Assembly: GCA_964384825.1 (NCBI GenBank)
Contig: CAYLMM010000065.1
Coordinates: forward strand, 1 to 12,390
DNA length: 12,390 nucleotides
Direction of reading: 5' to 3'
Origin: CAYLMM01 sp964384825
GTDB taxonomy: Bacteria > Krumholzibacteriota > Krumholzibacteriia > LZORAL124-64-63
Below are positions 1 to 5,789 of this stretch, piece after piece. Every line of letters starts with the position of its first letter. Within the stretch, counting starts at the first letter, position 1. The translations under genes were made by a program, and so were the position numbers. The notes under the pieces were generated by a model. That model worked only from the letters and a program-made list of their open reading frames with translations, was not told where the DNA came from and searched no databases.

Positions 1-55
<55 letters not shown>

Positions 56-62
56 GGATTTC

Positions 63-92
63 TTGCTCCGGGCGCATGATCGGACTTATGAT
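63..92 (+). promoter_or_regulatory. Candidate sigma-70-like promoter for the MBL-fold hydrolase gene
   Basis: TTGCTC at 63-68 and TATGAT at 87-92 are separated by 18 bases and would start transcription near position 99, about 28 bases before the GTG start at 127. The -10 box matches five of six consensus bases; the -35 box matches only its TTG. This is a motif match by eye, with no other support. Confidence 0.35.
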
Positions 93-126
93 GCGCACGT
101 GGACCATCCAACCCCGGAAGTGAAGC

Positions 127-855
127 GTGCGACCCACAATACTGCGACCCGATTTCCTGCTGTTCCCCTTCCCCGGCTCCGCCCGCGGCTACGGCGCCAA
201 CGTCACCGCCGCGCTTGACGGGCCGCGGGCCCTGCTGATCGATCCCGGTTCGCCGGAGCAGGCCGCCGAGGTGCGCGACGAGCTGGCCGCGCACGGCGCG
301 AAGGTGGAGGCCATCCTGCTGACCCACGGGCACCGCGACCACGCGGGCGGCTGCGCCGTCTTCCCGCGGACGCCGGTGCATTGCGGCGACGTCGAAAAGA
401 TCCTGGCCGAGCGGCACGGCCCGGTGCGGCGGCTGGCCGAGGGCGACGTCGTCGAATGGGGCCGGCGGCGGATCGGCGTCTACGGAACGCCGGGCCACAC
501 GGCGGGACATCTGGCGATCCGGATCGACGCCGACCTGCTGCTGATCGGGTGTCTGATGATCTACGCCGGCGACGGCCGGCCGGCGCTGCCGCATCAGGAC
601 GGAACCGGCGACGCGGCGGCTCTGGCGGCCGATCTGCGGCGTCTGCTGGAGGCTCCCGGGGGAACGGTGCTGCCCTTCCACGGCGCGCCGATCGAGACCG
701 GACCGCGCCTGGAGGCCGAGATCGCCGCCCGTCTGGGCTACCTCGACCGCCTGGCCGAACTCGGGCCGGGCGCGAAGCTCTCCGAATGCCTCGCCGATCG
801 CGGCGCCTTCACCCACCTCCATCTGCACCGGCTGAACGGCGGGCGCGGCGGTTGA
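127..855 (+). CDS. Metallo-beta-lactamase-fold hydrolase with Cys in the bridging-Asp position
   Basis: A 242-residue single-domain protein, probably cytoplasmic since no signal peptide is visible. The metal-binding motif HGHRDH at residues 67-72 gives H67, H69, D71 and H72. H124 (TPGHTAGH) and H185 (PFHG) complete the usual set, so this is a glyoxalase II-like or related MBL-fold hydrolase; the substrate cannot be read from sequence. The odd point is residue 142: where most family members have the metal-bridging Asp of a GD motif, this protein has Cys (IGCLMIY). Class B1/B2 beta-lactamases also use a Cys there, but nothing else here says beta-lactamase. The GTG start at 127 is preceded by GGAAG at 116-120 with 6-base spacing, and an in-frame TGA at 121 rules out any longer form. 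It stands alone, 102 bases before the next gene. Confidence 0.88.
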   Translation: MRPTILRPDFLLFPFPGSARGYGANVTAALDGPRALLIDPGSPEQAAEVRDELAAHGAKVEAILLTHGHRDHAGGCAVFPRTPVHCGDVEKILAERHGPVRRLAEGDVVEWGRRRIGVYGTPGHTAGHLAIRIDADLLLIGCLMIYAGDGRPALPHQDGTGDAAALAADLRRLLEAPGGTVLPFHGAPIETGPRLEAEIAARLGYLDRLAELGPGAKLSECLADRGAFTHLHLHRLNGGRGG

Positions 856-889
856 GCGCGCGTCGCGGGCCGGAGACGGCCGCCGCGAG

Positions 890-918
890 TTGACGCGCCC
901 GGCCGGTACCCTCATCAT
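890..918 (+). promoter_or_regulatory. Candidate promoter upstream of the small membrane protein gene
   Basis: TTGACG at 890-895 and CATCAT at 913-918 are 17 bases apart, about 40 bases upstream of the ATG at 958. The -35 box matches five of six bases; the -10 box matches four. The same TTGACG hexamer occurs in the much better promoter in front of rex. It would serve the closely spaced gene set from 958 to 2810. Confidence 0.35.
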
Positions 919-957
919 GGACGCAAATGACGATTCACGCCTGATGGGAGCGGAACC

Positions 958-1209
958 ATGTCCTGGATGTTCTTCGCGCCGTCGCCGAGTTCGCCGCGCG
1001 CCCGCAAGCTGGCCAAATCGCTGGTCGACGTGATCGACGCCGCCCGGGCCGCCGACCCTCGCCTGAAGGACCGCGACGTCTCGACGGCCCTGCGCATCGC
1101 CGGGTCCTCCCGCGGCCGCGGCGGGCCGGGCATGCTGATCGCCTTCGGCCTGATGATGTTCGTCATCGGGCTGCTGGTTTTCCTGATGATCCGGATGCCG
1201 GGGAACTGA
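958..1209 (+). CDS. Small membrane protein of unknown function (83 aa)
   Basis: I do not recognise a family. The first about 56 residues are polar and basic, rich in Ser, Arg and Ala. Residues about 58-77 form one clear hydrophobic helix (GMLIAFGLMMFVIGLLVFLM), followed by a short tail (IRMPGN). With arginines before the helix, a cytoplasmic N-terminus and a C-terminal membrane anchor are likely. The purine-rich stretch GGGAGCGGA a few bases before the ATG is a plausible ribosome-binding site. The stop is one base from the next ATG, so it is probably co-transcribed and translationally coupled with the Nim-GNAT gene. An open frame of nearly the same length lies on the opposite strand; the membrane helix, ribosome-binding site and gene spacing favour this one. 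Confidence 0.65.
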   Translation: MSWMFFAPSPSSPRARKLAKSLVDVIDAARAADPRLKDRDVSTALRIAGSSRGRGGPGMLIAFGLMMFVIGLLVFLMIRMPGN

Positions 1210-1210
1210 C

Positions 1211-2248
1211 ATGCGCCACGCCGAACGCCTGACCCGCGATCCCGCCGTCATCGGGGACATCCTGAATCGGGCCGTGGTCTGCCGCCTGGGGCTCTGCGAC
1301 GGCGGCCGGCCCTACGTGGTGCCGGTGTCCTTCGGCTTCGACGACGGGGCGCTGTATTTCCACACCGCGCCCGACGGACGCAAGATCGACATCATGCGGC
1401 GCAATCCTCGGGTCTGCTTCGAGGTCGACGTCGACGTGAAGCTGGTGACCCATCCGCGGAAGGCCTGCCGCTGGACCTTCCTCTACGGTTCGGTGATCGG
1501 CGAGGGAAGCGCTTCGGAGCTGAGCGGCGACGACGAGCGCCGCCGCGGCATGAACGCCGTCATGCGCCGGTATTCGGGCCGCGACTGGGAGTATCCCGCG
1601 CCCGCGCTGGCCGAGACCGCGGTCTGGCGGGTGGATGTCGAAAGCCTCTGCGCCAAACGCTACACCGGCAAGCGGGGCGCCGCGGCGACCGGAGGCGTGA
1701 ACGGCGGCGCGGACGAGGATCCGCGGGTGGAGATCCGTCCCGCGACCAGCGGCGACATCGACCGGCTGCTGGTCTTCGCCAACGAGCTGTTCGCCGAACG
1801 ATTGGAAACCCTGCCGCGCCGCGACGGTCCCTTCACCCGCGCGATGGAGGCCGATTTCGTGGCGGAGTACGCCGACGATCCGAACGCCCTGCTGCTGCTC
1901 GCGACGGCGGAGGACTCGGTGGTCGGCGTGGTGAACTTCAAGCCCTGCGAGCGGCCCGAGGAGGCCCACGGCGGGATCTTCGGCGTCTCGACGGCCAAGG
2001 CGTGGCGGGGACGCGGCGTGGGGACGCGGCTGATCCGGGCCCTGATCGCGTGGGCGCCTGAGCGTGGGTTCCGCCGCATCGCCCTGGAGGTCTTCGCCAA
2101 CAATCCCGACGCGGTCCGTCTCTACGAGCGTCTGGGATTCGAGCACGAGGGCGTCCGGCGCGAGGGGGCTCTGATCGGCGGCGAGCCGGTGGACATCCTG
2201 CAGATGGCCCTGCTGCTGGAGACCGGGAGGATCGACCGTGCGCCGTGA
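1211..2248 (+). CDS. Nim/PNPOx-like flavin-binding domain fused to a GNAT acetyltransferase
   Basis: This 345-residue protein joins two enzymes. Residues about 5-150 resemble the pyridoxamine-phosphate-oxidase-like split-barrel family that includes 5-nitroimidazole resistance (Nim) proteins: PYVVPVSFGFDDGALYFHTA at 34-53, then GRKIDIMRRNPRVCFEVD, then WTFLYGSVIGEG, which fit the flavin-binding barrel. A Gly/Ala-rich linker covers about 155-172. Residues about 174-340 are a GNAT N-acetyltransferase, with the acetyl-CoA loop RGRGVG at 266-271 and the C-terminal NNPDAVRLYERLGF signature. Substrates of both halves are unknown; detoxification of a redox-active or amine compound is a guess. The reading frame is continuous through the linker, and the internal GTG there has no properly spaced ribosome-binding site, so this is a true fusion. 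It starts 1 base after the small membrane protein gene and overlaps the next gene by 11 bases. Confidence 0.85.
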   Translation: MRHAERLTRDPAVIGDILNRAVVCRLGLCDGGRPYVVPVSFGFDDGALYFHTAPDGRKIDIMRRNPRVCFEVDVDVKLVTHPRKACRWTFLYGSVIGEGSASELSGDDERRRGMNAVMRRYSGRDWEYPAPALAETAVWRVDVESLCAKRYTGKRGAAATGGVNGGADEDPRVEIRPATSGDIDRLLVFANELFAERLETLPRRDGPFTRAMEADFVAEYADDPNALLLLATAEDSVVGVVNFKPCERPEEAHGGIFGVSTAKAWRGRGVGTRLIRALIAWAPERGFRRIALEVFANNPDAVRLYERLGFEHEGVRREGALIGGEPVDILQMALLLETGRIDRAP

Positions 2249-2810
2249 GTTCCGGGTATGGCTGGTGCTGGCGGCGGTGGTGGCGTTTTTGGCCGTGATG
2301 GTCGTCATGGGCGTCAACTGCGAGCCGAAGCGCGAACGTTCGGAGGTGGGCGCGCGGCTGGGCGCCGATCTGCTGGCGCTGGTCGACGGCTGTTCGCGCA
2401 TCGAAAGCTATCGGGTCTCGCCCTATCAGCGGTTCCTGGCCGAGGATTCGCTCGACGAGATCGACCGCATCCGCTTCATTCCGACCCTGCCGCCGGGGGC
2501 CGGCCGCCGCAGCGGCTTCGTCATCAAGGACAAGGCGAACGATCTGACGCCGCGGCAGGCGGGCATGCTCATCGAATGGATCGACGATCCCTACAGCTAC
2601 GACCGCCACGATCCGATCTGCGCGGAATTCCGGCCCAGCCTCTGCTTCCGCTTCGTACGGGGGCGGGAGAAGGCCGATCTGCTGATCGACGTCGACTGCG
2701 CGGCGTGGGTCTTCCTGTACCAGGAGCGCTGGGTCTCGGTCGGATGCAGCCGCCTGAAGCACAAGCTCAAGGATTTCGGCGCCGAGTTCTTCCCCGACTA
2801 CTTCGACTGA
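2238..2810 (+). CDS. Membrane-anchored protein of unknown function, six cysteines (190 aa)
   Basis: Residues 7-27 form one hydrophobic segment after a basic start (MRREFR), so the protein is probably held in the membrane with the rest outside the cytoplasm. The residues before C28 (MGVN) do not make a lipobox, so it is not an obvious lipoprotein. The remaining 160 residues are soluble and mixed alpha/beta by composition. Cysteines at 28, 52, 128, 136, 154 and 170, if exported, could form disulfides. The C-terminal part (CFRFVRGREKADLLIDVDC) loosely resembles a pattern seen in other uncharacterised bacterial proteins, from memory only. The GTG start at 2238 is supported by GGGAGG at 2225-2230 with 7-base spacing, and the 11-base overlap with the Nim-GNAT gene suggests coupling. 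No function can be assigned. Confidence 0.7.
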   Translation: MRREFRVWLVLAAVVAFLAVMVVMGVNCEPKRERSEVGARLGADLLALVDGCSRIESYRVSPYQRFLAEDSLDEIDRIRFIPTLPPGAGRRSGFVIKDKANDLTPRQAGMLIEWIDDPYSYDRHDPICAEFRPSLCFRFVRGREKADLLIDVDCAAWVFLYQERWVSVGCSRLKHKLKDFGAEFFPDYFD

Positions 2811-2814
2811 TCCT

Positions 2815-2861
2815 GGCGGATGCCGCCGCCGCAGCAGCCGTCGCGCTGTCCGGTTCGCGAC
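2815..2861. terminator. Two GC-rich hairpins between convergent genes, possible terminator
   Basis: The 55 bases between the convergent stops at 2810 and 2866 hold two stems: GGCGG/CCGCC at 2815-2819 and 2823-2827 with a 3-base loop, and GTCGCG/CGCGAC at 2840-2845 and 2856-2861 with a 10-base loop. Being inverted repeats, they could act on transcripts from both sides. No U-tract follows either stem, so intrinsic termination is uncertain; in sequence this GC-rich such stems also arise by chance. Confidence 0.3.
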
Positions 2862-2865
2862 CGCG

Positions 2866-4020
2866 TCACGTCGGTATGATCTCCACCAGCTTCCCGGTCT
2901 CGCGCAGCTTCTCCGCGATCAGCGGCGCCAGGGTGCCCCGCTGCAGGATCCCCTGCTGGCGGTAGTCGATCGACAGGCTGGCCGGATTGACCGTCGTGCC
3001 CAGGAAGATCCGCACCCGGTCGGCGGATTTCAGCAGGGCGTGCAGGTCGGCGACCGGGGTGTTGCGGCCCAGCTCGCGGGAATCCGCGTCCAGGACGTTG
3101 TAGAGCTGGTTGAGGGTCACCGCGCCCTCGGTCACCAGGTCGATGCCCTCGATCTCGTATCCCGGCGGCGAGAACGGTCCGGCCGGCTCCTGGGCGACCG
3201 ACAGCGAACGGCCGGTCTCGCGGGCCAGGATCTTGGCCGTCGTGGCGCCGCAGACCACTGTCACTCCCCCCGATTCCAGGAAGCGATGCACGACGTCGGA
3301 GTCGCGTTCCGGCGACGCCGGCGGGCCGCTCATCAGGGAGACCGTCCGTCCGCGGCGGCACCAGGCGGCCACCGCGGTGCAGTCGTCGCCGGCCTTTTCC
3401 CACAGGGCCAGGGCGCGGTGGCGGATCAATTCCGGCAGCTCCGAATAGGTGGAGCCGTCCTCCAGGCTGAGGGCCGTTTCGCGGGCCACGCCGTCCAGCG
3501 TCCAGCCCTGCGGCATGCCCGCCAGACGGCGGCCGAGCCCCGCCTGGGTGATCCCGTCCGACACCAGCAGCAGTCCATCGCCCGGCCGCAGTTGCACGTG
3601 CCCTTCGCGCAGCATAGGCGGCGCGGCGGGCACCGGGCGCAAGGGCAGCGGCATGGGCCGCAGGCTGCTGAGCAGAAGCGGCTCGGGGGATTCGTAGGAA
3701 AGGATGGTCGCGTCGCCGCCGGGCAGGATCCGCGCCAGGGTGATCGCCGCCCACAGGCGGTCGCGGCCGCGGCTGCGCTCGAGTTCGTTGACGACCGTCG
3801 CGAACGCGTGGCGCGGCGATCCGCCGTGGAGGATCCGCTCGCGCAGCCGGGCGGTCACGAACCTGGCCGCCAGATGGGCGTGGATCCCCGATCCCAGGCC
3901 GTCGGCCAGCAGCAGCAGGGTGCCGTCGACGCCGCGGTCCACGGTGAAATGGTCGCCGCAGGCGGCTCCGGCGCGCTTGGAACTCTGGCTCGAGGCCACG
4001 TCGACGTGCAGGTATTCCAC
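2866..4020 (-). CDS. SpoIIE/PP2C-type protein phosphatase with hydrogenase-associated C-terminal domain
   Basis: A 384-residue protein. Residues 1-225 are a SpoIIE-type metal-dependent serine/threonine phosphatase: the acidic metal ligands are visible at D23 (CGDH), D40 (LLLLADGLGSG, 35-45), D155 (LLLVSDGITQAG, 150-161) and D212-D213 (GDDCTAV). Such enzymes often dephosphorylate anti-anti-sigma (STAS) proteins in partner-switch pathways; no such partner is in the window. Residues about 226-384 form a second domain I cannot name, with VVCGATTAKILARETG, IEGIDLVTEGAVTLNQ and FLGTTVNP as its striking parts. From memory, similar tails occur in phosphatases next to [FeFe]-hydrogenases in clostridia. 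The GTG start is supported by AGGAG with 7-base spacing; that AGGAG overlaps the TAG stop of the sensory hydrogenase gene, so the two are coupled. It is the last gene of the operon. Likely role: output of the hydrogenase sensor. Confidence 0.88.
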   Translation of the reverse strand: MEYLHVDVASSQSSKRAGAACGDHFTVDRGVDGTLLLLADGLGSGIHAHLAARFVTARLRERILHGGSPRHAFATVVNELERSRGRDRLWAAITLARILPGGDATILSYESPEPLLLSSLRPMPLPLRPVPAAPPMLREGHVQLRPGDGLLLVSDGITQAGLGRRLAGMPQGWTLDGVARETALSLEDGSTYSELPELIRHRALALWEKAGDDCTAVAAWCRRGRTVSLMSGPPASPERDSDVVHRFLESGGVTVVCGATTAKILARETGRSLSVAQEPAGPFSPPGYEIEGIDLVTEGAVTLNQLYNVLDADSRELGRNTPVADLHALLKSADRVRIFLGTTVNPASLSIDYRQQGILQRGTLAPLIAEKLRETGKLVEIIPT

Positions 4021-4030
4021 GGCCGGTCTC

Positions 4031-5776
4031 CTAGCGTCCGCCGCCGCCGCGTCCGCGACGGGGCTCCCGCTCCCGTTCGATCAGGGACATCAGGTTCTCG
4101 ACCAGCTCCTCGCCCCGGGCCGTGTTCTCGCCCAGGAACCCGACCATCTGGCGGGCCATGCTGGTCTGATGCTCGAGCAGCTCGTTCGCCTGTGCCAGGG
4201 CCTCGGCCCGCAGCCGCTCGATCTCGGCGGCCTGGCGGGTTGCGTCGGTCACGTTGACGAAGATGCCCACCATCTGGCGTTCGCGGCGCAGCTGGTAGAT
4301 GATCTGCCGGCAGATCAGGTGGTACTGCGGGTGCTCGCTGGTCTGCTCGGACAGATCCTCGTCGCGGGCCTGGAGCCGTTCGAAGGGCTCGGCGTCCATC
4401 AGGTAGGAGACGTGTTTGCCGAGGATGGCGTCGGTGCACTGGAAGAGCCGCCGGAAGGCCGGGTTCGCGCTCATCATCTTCAGGTGCTCGTCCAGGATCA
4501 GGATCCCGTTGGGACTGGTCTCGAGGATGCGGTCGGTGCGGCTCTCCGAGAGGCGCCGCATGTACGGAAGGCAGATCTCGGGCTCGGCCAGGCCGCGCAC
4601 CACCGCGATGGCCTTGTCGCGGCAGGTGGGGTAGCCGCAGGCCCCGCAGTCGAGCTGGTTCTCCGCGTCGATCTTGCCCGTGCGCTCGAGTTCGCGCCGG
4701 ACGGCCCGCTCATCCACCGGCTCGGGGTCCACCGGCCGGGAAGCGAAGACCGCCGCCGGCGACGGAACGGCGGGCGGGGAGGCGTCCTCGCTGTCGGCGG
4801 CGCTCAGCATGTGTTCGCGGATGTGCCTGCGGCGGACGAACACGTTCTCGTCGCTCGGCATCCCGGGGCCGCCAACGCAGCCGCCGGGACAGAACAGGGG
4901 CTCGATCAGCTGGATTCCGGCCTCGTCCTGCGCATCGAGGGCCGCGGAAAAAGGCTGGAAACCGTCGACCGCGAGGGTGTCGATTCCGGTATCCGGCCCC
5001 AGGTCCATCGTGCCCAGGCAGCCGCCGGAGACCGGATAGCCGCGGGCCCGGCGGCCGGGAGCGTCGTCGAAGCTGCTCTCCTCGAGCAGACCCAGCTCGA
5101 TCCGCTCGTCATGCAGCCATCGCGACAGCTCGGTGAAGGTCAGCACCGCGTCCACCAGGCCGGCGTTGGCGGGCCTTTCCGCTTCCGCCTTCTTCGCGAT
5201 GCAGGGGCCGAAGAACACGATCCTCGCGCCGGGGCCCAGCTTCTCGCGAAGCAGCCGGGCATGGAAGAGCATCGGCGATTCCACCGGCGCCAGGTCCTGC
5301 GCGCGGTCGGGCCGGTACTTCTCGATGTAGGCCACGACCGACGGGCAGCTGGATTCGATCCAGGGTCCGACGTGCGGCTGCGAGCACGCGGCGGCCACGG
5401 CCTGGGCCGAATGCCAGGCTCCGGTGGCGGTCTCGCCGACCAGCGAGAAACCGAGCCGGCGCAGCGCCGAGGGCAGCCGCCGGCGTTCCGATGGGTTCAG
5501 CCAGGCGGCGAACGAAGGGGCGACCGAGGCCGCGACCGTGTCGCCCCGGCGGAAGAATTCGCGGACCCGCTCGGTGTCGTCGCGGAAGCTCTTGGCGTTC
5601 TGCGGGCATTCCCGGATGCAGTTGCCGCAGGCGATGCACCGGTCCGGATCGACCTGGGCCTGCCCGCCTTCCATGCGGATGGCCTTGACCGGGCAGACCC
5701 GGACGCACTTGGCGCAATCCCGGCAGCGGGCGGGATTGGTGAACACGATCGGACTTCGTTCGGCTGGTTCTCTCAT
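4031..5776 (-). CDS. hydS: PAS-containing sensory [FeFe]-hydrogenase (group C, HydS/HsfB type)
   Basis: A 581-residue cytoplasmic protein. Order of parts: two [4Fe-4S] ferredoxin clusters (C18, C21, C24, C28 and C47, C50, C53, C57); an H-cluster domain with ligands C144, C192, C296 and C300; a further Fe-S motif with C377, C380, C385 and C402 (CGACGYPTC); a PAS domain at about 414-520; and a helical, probably coiled-coil tail including FLGENTA. Three usual active-site residues are missing: the proton-relay Cys of TSCCP is S143 (ESSCP), the Met of MPCTAKK is G190 (GPCIAKK), and the Met two residues before the first L3 Cys is L294 (EPLFCPGGC). Group C enzymes with such changes turn over poorly and are thought to sense H2 or redox state. 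The ATG lies 13 bases after the hydA stop with only a weak ribosome-binding site, so translation is probably coupled to hydA. The phosphatase gene follows 10 bases later, suggesting a sensor-effector pair. Confidence 0.92.
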   Translation of the reverse strand: MREPAERSPIVFTNPARCRDCAKCVRVCPVKAIRMEGGQAQVDPDRCIACGNCIRECPQNAKSFRDDTERVREFFRRGDTVAASVAPSFAAWLNPSERRRLPSALRRLGFSLVGETATGAWHSAQAVAAACSQPHVGPWIESSCPSVVAYIEKYRPDRAQDLAPVESPMLFHARLLREKLGPGARIVFFGPCIAKKAEAERPANAGLVDAVLTFTELSRWLHDERIELGLLEESSFDDAPGRRARGYPVSGGCLGTMDLGPDTGIDTLAVDGFQPFSAALDAQDEAGIQLIEPLFCPGGCVGGPGMPSDENVFVRRRHIREHMLSAADSEDASPPAVPSPAAVFASRPVDPEPVDERAVRRELERTGKIDAENQLDCGACGYPTCRDKAIAVVRGLAEPEICLPYMRRLSESRTDRILETSPNGILILDEHLKMMSANPAFRRLFQCTDAILGKHVSYLMDAEPFERLQARDEDLSEQTSEHPQYHLICRQIIYQLRRERQMVGIFVNVTDATRQAAEIERLRAEALAQANELLEHQTSMARQMVGFLGENTARGEELVENLMSLIEREREPRRGRGGGGR

Positions 5777-5789
5777 CGTTCTTCGCCCG

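Noticed and set aside
127..855. True class B beta-lactamase (antibiotic resistance gene)
   Set aside because: The Cys ligand is suggestive, but there is no signal peptide and the overall length and motifs fit general MBL-fold hydrolases.
1163..2401. Minus-strand open frame of 412 codons opposite the Nim-GNAT gene
   Set aside because: The plus-strand product has two recognisable domains; the minus-strand translation has none and is a composition artefact.
2815..2861. Strong bidirectional intrinsic terminator
   Set aside because: The stems are real, but neither is followed by a T-tract, so it is listed only at low confidence.
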